This document shows, piece after piece, positions 30,084 through 40,682 of a stretch of 64,000 nt of DNA. A program made the position numbers and the translations under genes. The DNA is from Pseudomonas sp. B21_DOA (GTDB lineage Bacteria > Pseudomonadota > Gammaproteobacteria > Pseudomonadales > Pseudomonadaceae), in contig CP086683.1 of the NCBI GenBank assembly GCA_030544685.1, positions 1,426,001-1,490,000 of the forward strand, written 5' to 3'. How positions within the stretch are numbered: position 1 is the first letter of the stretch; each line of letters starts with the position of its first letter. Under the pieces are notes generated by a model that had not been told where the DNA came from, ran no database searches, and worked only from the letters and a program-made list of their open reading frames with translations.

Positions 30084-31708
30084 TTACAGGCTGAACCGCC
30101 CAACCATGTTGTTCAGATCCAGCGCCAGGCGCGACAGCTCATTGCTCGCCGCGCTGGTCTGATTCGCCCCGGTCGCCGATTGCACCGACAGATCACGGAT
30201 GTTGACCAGGTTGCGATCGACTTCACGCGCTACCTGCGCCTGCTCTTCGGCGGCGCTGGCGATGACCAGGTTGCGCTCGTTGATCTCAACGATGGCGCTG
30301 TTGATCGTGTCCAGCGACATCCCGCGCCACGGGCGATGTTCAGCGTCGATTCGGCGCGTTCGGTGCTGTTGCGCATTGAATCCACGGCGTGTTCGGTGCC
30401 GCTCTGGATGCTGCCGATCATGCGTTCGATTTCGCTGGTCGACTGTTGGGTGCGATGGGCCAGTGCGCGCACTTCGTCCGCCACCACGGCAAAACCACGA
30501 CCGGCCTCACCGGCACGGGCCGCTTCGATCGCTGCGTTCAAGGCCAGCAGGTTGGTCTGGTCAGCCAGACCACGAATCACGTCGAGCACCTTGCCGATGT
30601 CGCGGGATTCATTGGCCAGGTCGCCGATCAAGGACGCGGTGCTCTGCACATCGGCGCTCATGCGTTCGATGGCGCTGACGGTTTCCTGCACCAGATCACG
30701 ACCGTCGCCCGCCGAAGTGGTGGCGTTTTTCGAGGCTTCCGAAGTGCTGACCGCGTTGCGCGCGACTTCCTCGACGGCGCTGGTCATCTCATTGACCGCA
30801 GTGGCCGCCTGCTCGATTTCATTGTTCTGCTGGGTCAGGCCGCGAGCACTCTCGTCGGTGACGCTGTTCAGCTCTTCCGCAGCAGACGCAAGCTGCGTGG
30901 CCGAACCGGAGATGCGCTGCAGGGTGTCGCGCAGCTTCGATTGCATCTTCGCCATGGCCGTGAGCAGGCGCCCGGCTTCATCTTCGCCATCGACATGGAT
31001 CGGCTGGGTCAGGTTGCCTTCGGCGATGGTTTCCGCCGCTTCGAGTGCCTTGGAAATCGGCTTGGTGATGCTAGTGGTCAATAACCAGGCGAATACCAAC
31101 GTCAGGCCGCTGGCAATCACCAACAGGGTGACGACCAGGTTGAACGACATTGAATACTGGTCACTGGCACCTTGATTGGTCTCTGCGATCTGCTGGGTGT
31201 TGATCTCCAGCAAGCGCGCCAGCGCGGTATTCACCGCTTCCGAATTGCTCAGCAAATCGCTGTTGAGCATCTGCCGCAACTCGTCGACCTGATTGTTGCG
31301 CGACAGGGTTTTCATGCGCTCTTCAAGCTGACGGTACTGCGCCAGCAATTGCACGTACTGATCGTACGCCGCACGTTCCTGCGGGCCTTCGATCAGTGGC
31401 TCATAGGCGCGTTGCGCATCGGCGATCTGGCGGTTGCGCAGGTCGAACAGCTCGATGGTTTTCTGCTGCACGTCGGGTTCGCGGTTGATCAGCAGGCGGT
31501 AAGAAAGCACGCGCAGGCGCAGGGTCAGTTGAGTGAATTCATCGAGGGCCTTGATCGATGGCACGCTGGCGGTGGCGATGTCTTCGCCGGCCGCGCGGAT
31601 CTTGCTCATCTGGTTCAGCGCAAACACGCCGAGGATCAACATCAGGCCGCCGATCAGGGCGAAGCCGGTGAACGCCCGTGGGGCGATATTCATATTGCGA
31701 AGGGACAT
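30084..31708 (-). CDS. Methyl-accepting chemotaxis protein, 4-helix-bundle sensor, frameshifted
   Basis: A 541-residue receptor: N-terminal transmembrane helix, periplasmic four-helix-bundle domain of about 150 residues, second membrane helix, HAMP (T-S-I-T-K-P-I-S-K), then the methyl-accepting signalling domain with hairpin tip [15 protein letters not shown]. The C run 30321-30323 lacks one base; repair joins [14 protein letters not shown] and completes the C-terminus. It has its own flagellar-type promoter at 31765-31791. The ligand is unknown. Confidence 0.9.
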
Positions 31709-31764
31709 GGGCGGATACCGAAAAGGGCCGCATCCATGCGGGCTGAGACTGCTGTATGGGTGAC

Positions 31765-31791
31765 TTATCGGTCATACGACTAAAGTCTTGA
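31765..31791 (-). promoter_or_regulatory. FliA (sigma-28)-type promoter of the chemoreceptor gene
   Basis: On the minus strand TCAAG, a 14-bp spacer, then ACCGATAA fits the flagellar sigma-28 consensus (TAAAG/TCAAG, GCCGATAA), 57 bp upstream of the chemoreceptor start. This suggests coexpression with the motility regulon. Confidence 0.65.
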
Positions 31792-31985
31792 GGTGGTGTG
31801 CGTATTTGTCGCAGACGGCGCTGTGCGACGAAGTGCAGGAACCAGATCGACCATTCACAGTCTTTTAAACTCGCGAGAAGCTTCGCCACCCAGGAAAATC
31901 AAGGCCTTGCGCCGGTTTAACCCTGGCATCCGTGGTGACTTTTCTTTATCTTACGCGCCCTTTGAAAAACGCTTGGAAGATCAAA

Positions 31986-32216
31986 ATGTTGGAAGCATCC
32001 CTCAGCCAATTGGAACAGCTCGTCAGCGACCTGGTGCAACAGAACCAGACCCTGCTGCAGACCAACCAGACCCTGTCCACGGAACTGGCCCAGGCCAAGG
32101 ATGAAAACGAAAACCTGCAACTGAACCTGATGGAGCAGGAAGAAAAACACGGCGCCACCGCCGCGCGCATCCAGGCGCTGGTTGATCGCGTCAATGCCGG
32201 TCCTGTCAGCGCATGA
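31986..32216 (+). CDS. Small coiled-coil protein (TIGR02449/ZapB-like) upstream of zapA-like gene
   Basis: A 76-residue, Gln/Leu/Glu-rich protein predicted to be one long coiled coil (L-E-Q-L-V-S-D-L-V-Q-Q-N-Q-T-L). It is the usual partner encoded just before ZapA in Pseudomonas. Its stop overlaps the next ATG by 4 bp (ATGA). It may take part in Z-ring assembly or in a receptor-linked complex; no experiment is implied by the sequence. Confidence 0.8.
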   Translation: MLEASLSQLEQLVSDLVQQNQTLLQTNQTLSTELAQAKDENENLQLNLMEQEEKHGATAARIQALVDRVNAGPVSA

Positions 32217-32515
32217 ACCACGGCACAGCAGGGGTAAAAGTCATCTCCATTCTCGGCGAGGACTATTCGATCAAGGCACCGGCCGGGGAAGAACAGACCC
32301 TGCTGGACGCGGCGATGATGCTCAAGGCAGCGCTGGAAGACACCAAGCGCAAATACCCGACGCTGATCGGTGACCGTTTGCTGGTGCTGGCAGCGATGAA
32401 TCTGTGCTCGCAGCAGATCGAAATGAAGAAGCAGCACAAAGAAGAACTCGAGCGTTATCAAGAGCAAGTCAGCGCCACGGTCGAGACGATTGCCAAGACC
32501 ATCAGTCAGGGCTGA
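32213..32515 (+). CDS. ZapA-like FtsZ-associated protein
   Basis: A 100-residue ZapA-family protein: beta-hairpin start V-K-V-I-S-I-L-G-E-D-Y-S-I-K, then the R-L-L-V-L-A-A-M-N-L segment and a long C-terminal coiled coil. It is more divergent than the ZapA I would expect for Pseudomonas (typically D-R-V-A-V-M-A-A-L-N-I), and neither 6S RNA nor the ygfA gene follows; only 98 bp separate it from a chemoreceptor gene. It may be a second copy of zapA. Confidence 0.75.
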   Translation: MNHGTAGVKVISILGEDYSIKAPAGEEQTLLDAAMMLKAALEDTKRKYPTLIGDRLLVLAAMNLCSQQIEMKKQHKEELERYQEQVSATVETIAKTISQG

Positions 32516-32613
32516 TGAGGTTGCGCACAACCAGGGAATAGATTGTCGGTTGGGATGTATACAATCGGCACGGCTGTTGCAGTGTTTCGGCCACTTATTC
32601 CTTGGGGTGCTCC

Positions 32614-34549
32614 ATGCAGTGGTGGCGACGCAGTATTCAGTGGCAGTTGATTATTGGCATGGGCGCGGCCCTGCTGATCAGCATCGTGATTGTGGTTGGC
32701 ATTTATACCCTGGTGGTCAACCGCCTCGCCCAGAGCTATCTGGTCGAACAAGCGCTGCCGTCGAGCATCGAAGCGACGCGCAACGACATCGAACGGATCC
32801 TCGTACAACCGCTCACCGCCGCCAAAGACATCGCCAGCAACAGCATGGTGCGTGACTGGCTGGCATCCGGCGAAGACAGCAGCAAAACCGCGCTCTTCGC
32901 AGAGTATCTGGAAGGCATCCGCGCTGAACACAAAGCGTTTACCGCGCTGATCATCGGCACTGAATCCAACCACTACATCACCGAAAAAGGCTTGGATCGC
33001 ACCCTCAGTCGCGCCAAACCGGCCGACGCCTGGTTCTATTCCTTTCTCGACAGCAATCAGCCGCGCACCCTCAATATCGACAACGACGGCGCCACTGGCG
33101 AGCTGGCCCTGTTCATCGATTTGAAGGTCGAGCAGGCCGGTAAAGTGGTTGGTGTCGCCGGACTCGGGCTGAGCATGAAAGAGCTGTCGGAGCTGATTCA
33201 CAACTTCAGCTTCGGCGAGCGCGGCAAGGTCTATCTCGTGCGTTCCGACGGTCTGATTCAGGTCCATCCTGAAGCGCAGTTCAGCGGCAAACGCACCTTG
33301 ACCGAGCAGATCGGTGCCAACGCGGCGCAAGCGCTGATGGGCCACAAAGAGGCGGTCAACAGCAGCTTCCAGCGCGAGGGTGAAGACTTCCTCGCCTTCA
33401 GCCTGCCGCTGCGCGATCTCGGCTGGACGCTGGTGGCCGAAGTGCCGCAGTCGCAGATCTACGCCGAAGCACGGAAAGCGATGTGGATGAGTGGCGGCAT
33501 CGGTCTGGTGGTGGCGTTGGTCTGCCTGGCGCTGGTGGTGTGGCTGGCGCAGGGCTGGTGCGACCGATTCGACAAGTAACACGGGCGCTGGTGGCCATCG
33601 GTAGCGGTGGTGGAGATTTGACTCACCGGTTAGATTCCAGTCGTGCCGATGAGCTCGGCGACCTGGCTCGCGGCTTCAACCGTTTCCTCGACAGCCAGCG
33701 CGCGATGATCGGCGAAGTGCTGACCACCAGCGAGCGCTTGCGCACGGCCGTGGGCCAAGTGGCGAAGGTGGTGGACAACACCGCCGAGCGATCCGGCCGC
33801 CAACAGGAAATGACCGACATGGTCGCCACGGCCGTTCACGAAATGGGCCTGACCGTGCAGGAAATCGCGCAGAACGCCGGCAATGCCGCGCTCGCCTCGC
33901 AAACAGCCCGTGATGAAGCGTTGCAGGCGCGGGAGGTGGTCGGCGGCTCGATCCGTCATATCGAAAGCATGTCCGATGACATCGGCGTGGCGGCGGGGGC
34001 GGTGGCTGAGCTGGCGCAGCAAGTGGCGTCGATCGATTCGGTGCTGGCGGTGATTCGTGGCGTTTCCGAACAGACCAATCTGCTGGCACTCAACGCCGCC
34101 ATCGAAGCTGCCCGCGCTGGCGATATGGGCCGCGGCTTCGCAGTGGTCGCTGATGAAGTGCGCACCTTGGCACGCAGGACTCAGGCCTCGACCGACGAAA
34201 TCCAACTGATGATCGGCAGCCTCAAGCAAGGTGCGGAGAACGCCGTGTCTTCGATGCGCACCGGCCAGGCCGCAACCGGCACCGGGGTTGAATCAAGCCA
34301 GCGGACCGGCGCGTCGCTGACGGCGATCACCGGCCAGGTCGAGCGCATCAGCGATATGAACCATCAGGTGGCGACAGCGACCGAAGAGCAGTCGGCGGTG
34401 ACTGAAGAGATCAACCGCAATGTGCAGGGGATTTCCGATCTGGCACGGGCTACGGCGGGGAGGTTCGTGCGTGTCGCGAGGACTGCCAGATGTTGCAGAA
34501 ACTGGCGGATGACCTGGCGCGGCAGATGGGTGGGTTCAAGTTGAGTTGA
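32614..34549 (+). CDS. Methyl-accepting chemotaxis protein, double-Cache sensor, two frameshifts
   Basis: A 645-residue receptor: N-terminal transmembrane helix, large periplasmic Cache-type domain ([18 protein letters not shown]), second membrane helix, HAMP, and a signalling domain with [15 protein letters not shown]. Frame breaks at the G run 33552-33554 (repair gives [11 protein letters not shown]) and the G run 34457-34460 (gives [10 protein letters not shown]). Each needs one base. Cache sensors of this group often bind amino acids or organic acids; the ligand is not determinable here. Confidence 0.88.
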
Positions 34550-34569
34550 TGCTCCGTCAGCTCGTGCCT

Positions 34570-34661
34570 CTTCGCGGGCAAGCCCGCTCCCACAGGGTTC
34601 TGGGGTGTTCACGCAACATGAACACGCCACAATACCTGTGGGAGCGGGCTCGCCCGCGAAG
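34570..34661. repeat. REPIN, GAGCGGGCTCGCCCGCGAA type
   Basis: Inverted copies CTTCGCGGGCAAGCCCGCTC at 34570-34596 and its partner at 34635-34661 lie between the converging chemoreceptor and acyl-CoA dehydrogenase genes. Confidence 0.88.
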
Positions 34662-34690
34662 ACGGCATCAGCCACTACGCATAATCCGGA

Positions 34691-36493
34691 TCAGAACCAC
34701 TCCTCGCGCATCCCCAGACACGTATCATCCCGCGCCTCCAGCAAGTCCAGCTCATGCTGGCATCCCGGCACTTCCCATGTCAGGAAATACCGCGCCGCCT
34801 GCAACTTGCCCTGATAGAAGTCGACATCCGCCGAATTGCCTTTGGCCAGGCCTTCCTCGGCGCGGATCGCCTGCTCCAGCCAGCGCCAGCCGATCACTGC
34901 GTGGCCGAACACTTTCAGGTACAGCGCCGAGTTCGCCAGGCTGCTGTTGACCTTGCCTTGGGCTAGGTCGGTGAGCAGGCCGATGGTCACGGTTTGCAGG
35001 CGGGCCACGAGTTTTTCCAGCGGTTCGCGCAGCGCAGTCAGCGAGTCGTACTCAGTGGCGCGTTCGCCAGTGTTGGCGATCAATCTGATCAATTGCTTCA
35101 GACCGGCGCCGCCGTTTTGTGACAGTTTGCGCCCGAGCAAATCCAGCGACTGAATGCCGTGGGTGCCTTCGTGGATTGGATTCAGGCGGTTGTCGCGGTA
35201 GTACTGCTCTACCGGGTATTCGCGAGTGTAGCCGTGGCCGCCAAGAATCTGGATCGCCAGTTCATTGGCCTTCAGGCAGAACTCCGAAGGCCAGGATTTG
35301 ACGATCGGCGTCAGCAGGTCCAGCAGCTCATGTGCCTGTTTACGCTCGGCTTCGGTTTCCAGCGTGGTGGTGTCATCGAACAGCCGCGCGGCATACAGGC
35401 CGAGGTCAAATGCGCCTTCGACGTAGGATTTCTGCGTCAGCAGCATGCGTCTGACGTCCGCGTGCTGAATGATCGCCACCGGCGCCGTGCTCGGATCCTT
35501 GCTGTCGGGCACCCGACCCTGCGGCCGTTCGCGAGCATATTCCAGTGAGTACAAGTAGCCCGCATAACCGAGCATGACTGCGCCCATGCCGACGCCAATC
35601 CGGGCTTCGTTCATCATCTGGAACATATAGCTCAAGCCGTGGTGCGGCTTGCCCACCAGATAGCCGACACACTCGCCGTTATCGCCGAAGTTCAGCGCCG
35701 TCGATGTGGTGCCGCGCCAGCCCATCTTGTGGAACAACCCGGCGAGCAGCACGTCGTTGCGCTGGCCGAGGCTGCCGTCGTCGTTGACCAGAAACTTTGG
35801 CACGATGAACAGCGAAATACCTTTCACCCCCGGCGGTGCATCCGGCAGTTTGGCCAGAACCATGTGCACGATGTTTTCCGAGAGCGGGTGATCACCGCCG
35901 GAGATGAAAATCTTGTTGCCCTTCAGGCGATAGGTGCCGTCGGCTGCCGGCTCGGCGCGGGTGCGGATATCCGACAGTGATGAACCGGCGTGGGGCTCGG
36001 TCAGGGCCATGGTGCCGAAGAAGCGTCCGTCGATCATGGGTTGCAGGAAGCGCTGTTTCTGCTCTGCGCTGCCGAAGCTCTCGATCAGGTTGGCCGCGCC
36101 CATGGTCAGGAACGGGTACGAGGTCGACGCGGCGTTGGCGGACTGGAAGTGCGCGAAGCAGGCTTGCGACAGCAGGGTCGGCAATTGCATGCCGCCGGCC
36201 TCGAAACTGCGCGCGGCGTTGAGGAATCCCGCCTCGAGAAAGGCATCCACCGCCGGTTTCACTTCGGGAATCAGAATGGCCTGGCCATTTTCATAGCGCG
36301 GCTCGTTTTCATCGCCTCTGCGGTTGTGCGGGGCGAAATACTTTTCGGCGATGTTGCGCGCGGTGCCGATGGCGGCGTCAAAGGTCTCGCGATTGTGCTC
36401 GGCAAAGCGCTCGCGCCGGGTCAGGCCCTCGGCATCGAGGACTTCGTACAGCTCGAAAGCCAGATTGCGGGAACTGAGCAGCGTCTCGGACAT
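34691..36493 (-). CDS. Acyl-CoA dehydrogenase (FadE-like, 600 residues)
   Basis: A long acyl-CoA dehydrogenase. It has the FAD/substrate segments M-A-L-T-E-P-H-A-G-S-S and F-I-S-G-G-D-H, and the catalytic glutamate in N-P-I-H-E-G-T-H-G-I-Q-S. C-terminal Q-I-L-G-G-H-G-Y-T-R-E-Y is typical. The extra 200 residues relative to short-chain enzymes match the PA5020-type group. It should oxidise acyl-CoA to enoyl-CoA, feeding electrons to ETF. The chain-length preference is unknown. Confidence 0.9.
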   Translation of the reverse strand: MSETLLSSRNLAFELYEVLDAEGLTRRERFAEHNRETFDAAIGTARNIAEKYFAPHNRRGDENEPRYENGQAILIPEVKPAVDAFLEAGFLNAARSFEAGGMQLPTLLSQACFAHFQSANAASTSYPFLTMGAANLIESFGSAEQKQRFLQPMIDGRFFGTMALTEPHAGSSLSDIRTRAEPAADGTYRLKGNKIFISGGDHPLSENIVHMVLAKLPDAPPGVKGISLFIVPKFLVNDDGSLGQRNDVLLAGLFHKMGWRGTTSTALNFGDNGECVGYLVGKPHHGLSYMFQMMNEARIGVGMGAVMLGYAGYLYSLEYARERPQGRVPDSKDPSTAPVAIIQHADVRRMLLTQKSYVEGAFDLGLYAARLFDDTTTLETEAERKQAHELLDLLTPIVKSWPSEFCLKANELAIQILGGHGYTREYPVEQYYRDNRLNPIHEGTHGIQSLDLLGRKLSQNGGAGLKQLIRLIANTGERATEYDSLTALREPLEKLVARLQTVTIGLLTDLAQGKVNSSLANSALYLKVFGHAVIGWRWLEQAIRAEEGLAKGNSADVDFYQGKLQAARYFLTWEVPGCQHELDLLEARDDTCLGMREEWF

Positions 36494-36580
36494 GGCGGCC
36501 TACCTTAAAGAAAGTATGCCGCAGTCTAGGTAGGCCCATAAAAATGGGGAAGGAAGATAGATAAGGGTGATGGGGCGGCA

Positions 36581-36660
36581 CAAGCCACAAGCTTCAAGCT
36601 GCAAGTAAGAGCAGTTTGCTTTTACTTGCAGCTTGTCGCTCGAAGCTTGTAGCTGCTTTT
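36581..36660. repeat. Inverted repeat of the AAGCTTCAAGCTGCAAG family
   Basis: The arms ACAAGCTTCAAGCTGCAAGT and ACTTGCAGCTTGTCGCTCGA followed by AGCTTGTAGC fold back on each other between two minus-strand genes. A sister copy is at 47945-48020. This is a Pseudomonas intergenic repeat type, distinct from the GTGGGAG REPs. Confidence 0.7.
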
Positions 36661-36672
36661 ATCCGATCGTCA

Positions 36673-39600
36673 TCAGGCTGGCATTACCCCCGCCGCAGCG
36701 GTGTTGACGCTCAATGCCCGTTCGATCACCAGACGCTCCAGGGCAATGTTGGTCTCGCCCTGGGACAGGCCCTGCACGCCAACGATCGCGCCGCCACGCT
36801 GGGCGATCTGCTGGCAGACGCCGCGCAACTGGTCGGAGTGGCCGTGATGCAGCACGGCATCGAACACCACTTCGTCTTTGTTCCAGTCGGCAACGCGCTT
36901 GATTCGCGCCTGGACTTCCTTCGGCAGACGGGCGAACAACGCCTTGGTCAGCTCGGATCCCGGCCACACCGCCGAACCGCCCACCGCCAGCACCGCCGCA
37001 AGTTGCGTCAGCAGATCACCTTCAACTTCCGCCAGGCACAGCACGTGTTCGCGCGGCAGGATCGCGTAGCTGTTTTTCTCGCCGGTCGGGCCAGCCAGCA
37101 CGCGGGTGATGCCGCTCTGCGATTGCGCCGCGTATTGCACGCACAGAGTGCTCAGGTCGGCAAACTGGTTGTTGTCGGCCCAGGCTTTCAGGGCGTTCAA
37201 CGATTGGCTCAAGGCATCGCGCAAACGCACGTCCGGAGCGACGATGGCGTCACCGCGAGCGAAGGATTGTTCGATGGCGTCGGTCGGACGCGTCGACAGC
37301 AGGCGATACAGATACAGCGGGCCACCGGCTTTCGGGCCAGTACCCGACAGGCCTTCGCCGCCGAACGGCTGCACGCCGACCACGGCACCAACGATGTTGC
37401 GGTTGACGTAGACGTTACCGGCGTTGACGTTGTCGATCACCTTGGCGATGGTCTCGTCGATGCGCGTGTGCACGCCCAGCGTCAGGCCGTAACCGGAGGC
37501 GTTGATCTGGCCGATCAGGTTATCCAGCTCTTTGCGCTTGTAGCGCACCACGTGCAGTACCGGGCCGAAGATTTCGCGTTGCAGTTCGTCGAAGCTTTCC
37601 AGCTCGATCAGGGTCGGCATGACGAAGGTGCCGCGCTTGATCTCTTCGCTGTCGGCAATCGCCACTTGGTAAACATTGCGACCTTTATCGCGCATGCCCT
37701 GGATGTGCTTGTCGATGCCGGCCTTGGCTTCGGCGTCGATCACCGGGCCGATGTCCACGGACAGACGCTCGGGGTTGCCGAGACGGCTTTCGGCCATCGC
37801 ACCCTTGAGCATTTCGATGACGCGATCGGCGGAATCTTCCTGCAGGCACAGCACGCGCAGTGCCGAGCAACGCTGACCGGCGCTGTCGAAGGCCGACGAC
37901 ACTACGTCGATCACCACTTGTTCAGTCAGTGCCGAGGAGTCGACGATCATCGCGTTCTGGCCACCGGTTTCGGCGATCAGCGGAATCGGACGGCCCTGGC
38001 TGTCGAGACGGCCAGCGATGTTGCGTTGCAGCAAGCGCGCGACTTCGGTAGAGCCGGTGAACATCACGCCTTTGACGCGTTCGTCACCGACCAGACCGGC
38101 GCCGACGGTTTCACCGCGACCCGGCAGCAGTTGCAGCACGCCCTCCGGGATGCCGGCTTCGAGCATCAGACGCACGGCCTGCGCGGCAACCAGTGGCGTC
38201 TGCTCGGCCGGTTTGGCCAGTACCGGGTTACCGGCGGCCAATGCCGCAGCCACCTGACCGCTGAAGATCGCCAGCGGGAAGTTCCACGGACTGATGCAAA
38301 CCACCGGACCGAGTGGGCGGTGGGCGTCATTGCTGAAATCGTTGCGCGCCTGCACTGCGTAGTACCGTAGGAAGTCGACCGCTTCGCGGACTTCGGCGAT
38401 GGCGTTGGCGTAGGTCTTGCCGGCTTCACGAGCCAACAGGCCCATCAGCGGCTGGATCTCGCCTTCCATCAAGTCAGCGGCACGTTCCAGAATCGCCGCG
38501 CGCTCGGCCGGCGGCGTGGCCTGCCAGATCGGCGCGGCGTTCAGCGCGCATTGAATGGCGTTGTCGACGTCTTCGACGGTAGCTTCTTGAACGTGACCGA
38601 CCACATCGCGGTGATCGGACGGGTTCAGCACGGCCGCCGGCGTTTCGTTGCTGGAAGCGCAACCAAGCATCGGCGCGGCTTTCCAGTCGTTGTGTGCAGT
38701 GGCGAGCAAAGCGCAGGACAGCGAGGCCAGACGATGTTCGTTGGCCATGTCGATGCCGCTGGAGTTGGCGCGCTCGGCACCGTACAGATCACGCGGCAGT
38801 GGAATGCGCGGGTGCGGCAGGCCGAAACCGCCTTCCACGGTGGCCATCTGCTCGATCTGCGCAACCGGATCGGCCACCAGTTCCTGAATCGAAATCGACT
38901 GGTCGGCGATACGGTTGACGAACGAGGTGTTGGCACCGTTTTCCAGCAGGCGACGCACGAGGTACGCCAGCAGGGTTTCGTGAGTGCCGACCGGGGCGTA
39001 AACGCGGCACGGACGGTTCAGCTTGCCCTCGGAAACCTTGCCGACAACCTGCTCGTAGAGCGGTTCGCCCATGCCGTGCAGGCACTGGAATTCGTACTGG
39101 CCCGGGTAATAGTTCTGACCGGCAATGTGGTAAATCGCCGACAGGGTGTGGGCGTTGTGCGTAGCGAACTGGGGGTAGATGACTTCCGGCACCGACAGCA
39201 GTTTGCGTGCGCAAGCAATGTAGGAAACGTCGGTGTACACCTTGCGGGTGTAGACCGGATAGCCTTCCAGACCCTCGACCTGGGCGCGTTTGATTTCGCT
39301 GTCCCAGTACGCGCCTTTCACCAGGCGGATCATCAGGCGATGGCGGCTGCGGCGGGCCAGATCGATCACGTAGTCGATCACGTACGGGCAACGCTTCTGG
39401 TAAGCCTGGATGACGAAACCGATGCCGTTCCAGCCAGTCAGCTGCGGCTCGAAGCACAGACGCTCGAGCAGATCCAGCGACAGCTCAAGGCGGTCGGCTT
39501 CTTCGGCGTCGATGTTCAGACCGATGTCGTATTGCTTGGCCAGCAGGGTCAGCGACAGCAGGCGCGGGTACAGCTCGTCCATCACCCGCTCGTACTGCGC

Positions 39601-40611
39601 GCGGCTGTAACGCGGGTGCAGGGCCGAGAGCTTGATGGAAATGCCCGGGCCTTCATAAATCCCACGGCCGTGGGAGGCTTTGCCGATCGAGTGGATCGCT
39701 TGTTCGTACGAGGCCAGGTATTTCTGCGCGTCAACTTCGGTGAGTGCCGCTTCACCGAGCATGTCGTAGGAATAACGGAAGCCCTTGGCTTCGAACTTGC
39801 TCGCATTGGCCAGCGCTTCGGCGATGGTTTCGCCGGTCACGAACTGTTCGCCCATCAGGCGCATGGCCATGTCGACGCCCTTGCGGATCATCGGCTCGCC
39901 GCTCTTGCCGATGATGCGGCTCAGCGACGAGGTCAGGCCGGCTTCGTTGTGGGTGGAGACCAGTTTGCCAGTCAGCAGCAGGCCCCAGGTCGCAGCGTTG
40001 ACGAACAGCGACGGGCTGTTGCCCAAGTGCGGATGCCAGTTGCCGGTGCTGATCTTGTCGCGGATCAGCGCGTCGCGGGTGCCTTTGTCCGGAATGCGCA
40101 ACAGCGCTTCGGCCAGGCACATCAGCGCCACGCCTTCCTGGGACGACAGGGAGAATTCCTGCAGCAGGCCCTGAACAATACCGGCACGACCGCCGGCACT
40201 TTTCTGGTTGCGCAGTTTTTCGGCGATGGTCGCCGCGAGCTTGTTGGTGGCTTCGGCCATCGGGGCCGGCAGGCGCGCCTGCTCGATCAGCATCGGCACC
40301 ACTTCCGGCTCAGGGCGGCGGTAGGCGGCGGTGATCGAAGCGCGCAGAACCGATTGCGGCAGGATGCTTTCAGCGAATTCGAGGAAGCATTGGTGAGCGT
40401 GATCGGTCTGCACTTCGCCTGCGTCATCGGCGTCTTTGGCGGTCAAACCGTTCAACTCGGTCAGGGTTGCACCACCCTCTAGTTTTTCCAGGTAATTGAA
40501 AATTGCCTGCTTGATCAGCCAGTGCGGCGTGCGATCAATCGAGGTTGCGGCAGCCTTCAGGCGCTCGCGGGTCGGGTCATCGAGTTTGACCCCAAGGGTG
40601 GTGGTAGCCAT
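36673..40611 (-). CDS. putA: Trifunctional proline utilisation protein PutA
   Basis: A 1312-residue protein. Residues 1-47 are a ribbon-helix-helix DNA-binding domain (T-L-G-V-K-L-D-D-P-T), so this PutA is also the repressor. A proline dehydrogenase barrel follows (L-V-K-G-A-Y-W-D-S-E-I-K, R-D-L-Y-G), then a P5C/aldehyde dehydrogenase (A-E-T-G-G-Q-N-A, catalytic Cys in S-A-G-Q-R-C-S-A-L-R). It oxidises proline to glutamate at the membrane. Start ATG 40611 is preceded by GAGGATAA. It is divergent from putP across the operator region. Confidence 0.96.
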   Translation of the reverse strand: MATTTLGVKLDDPTRERLKAAATSIDRTPHWLIKQAIFNYLEKLEGGATLTELNGLTAKDADDAGEVQTDHAHQCFLEFAESILPQSVLRASITAAYRRPEPEVVPMLIEQARLPAPMAEATNKLAATIAEKLRNQKSAGGRAGIVQGLLQEFSLSSQEGVALMCLAEALLRIPDKGTRDALIRDKISTGNWHPHLGNSPSLFVNAATWGLLLTGKLVSTHNEAGLTSSLSRIIGKSGEPMIRKGVDMAMRLMGEQFVTGETIAEALANASKFEAKGFRYSYDMLGEAALTEVDAQKYLASYEQAIHSIGKASHGRGIYEGPGISIKLSALHPRYSRAQYERVMDELYPRLLSLTLLAKQYDIGLNIDAEEADRLELSLDLLERLCFEPQLTGWNGIGFVIQAYQKRCPYVIDYVIDLARRSRHRLMIRLVKGAYWDSEIKRAQVEGLEGYPVYTRKVYTDVSYIACARKLLSVPEVIYPQFATHNAHTLSAIYHIAGQNYYPGQYEFQCLHGMGEPLYEQVVGKVSEGKLNRPCRVYAPVGTHETLLAYLVRRLLENGANTSFVNRIADQSISIQELVADPVAQIEQMATVEGGFGLPHPRIPLPRDLYGAERANSSGIDMANEHRLASLSCALLATAHNDWKAAPMLGCASSNETPAAVLNPSDHRDVVGHVQEATVEDVDNAIQCALNAAPIWQATPPAERAAILERAADLMEGEIQPLMGLLAREAGKTYANAIAEVREAVDFLRYYAVQARNDFSNDAHRPLGPVVCISPWNFPLAIFSGQVAAALAAGNPVLAKPAEQTPLVAAQAVRLMLEAGIPEGVLQLLPGRGETVGAGLVGDERVKGVMFTGSTEVARLLQRNIAGRLDSQGRPIPLIAETGGQNAMIVDSSALTEQVVIDVVSSAFDSAGQRCSALRVLCLQEDSADRVIEMLKGAMAESRLGNPERLSVDIGPVIDAEAKAGIDKHIQGMRDKGRNVYQVAIADSEEIKRGTFVMPTLIELESFDELQREIFGPVLHVVRYKRKELDNLIGQINASGYGLTLGVHTRIDETIAKVIDNVNAGNVYVNRNIVGAVVGVQPFGGEGLSGTGPKAGGPLYLYRLLSTRPTDAIEQSFARGDAIVAPDVRLRDALSQSLNALKAWADNNQFADLSTLCVQYAAQSQSGITRVLAGPTGEKNSYAILPREHVLCLAEVEGDLLTQLAAVLAVGGSAVWPGSELTKALFARLPKEVQARIKRVADWNKDEVVFDAVLHHGHSDQLRGVCQQIAQRGGAIVGVQGLSQGETNIALERLVIERALSVNTAAAGVMPA

Positions 40612-40682
40612 ATTTTTATCCTCATGGTTGCCACAGTTGCGTGGCATCAGCTGGCCGCAAGATTAGCCGTGCGCTGAATGAG

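Noticed and set aside
32516..32613. 6S RNA (ssrS) after the zapA-like gene
   Set aside because: The gap is only 98 bp and is followed at once by a chemoreceptor gene; a 6S RNA of about 180 nt cannot fit.
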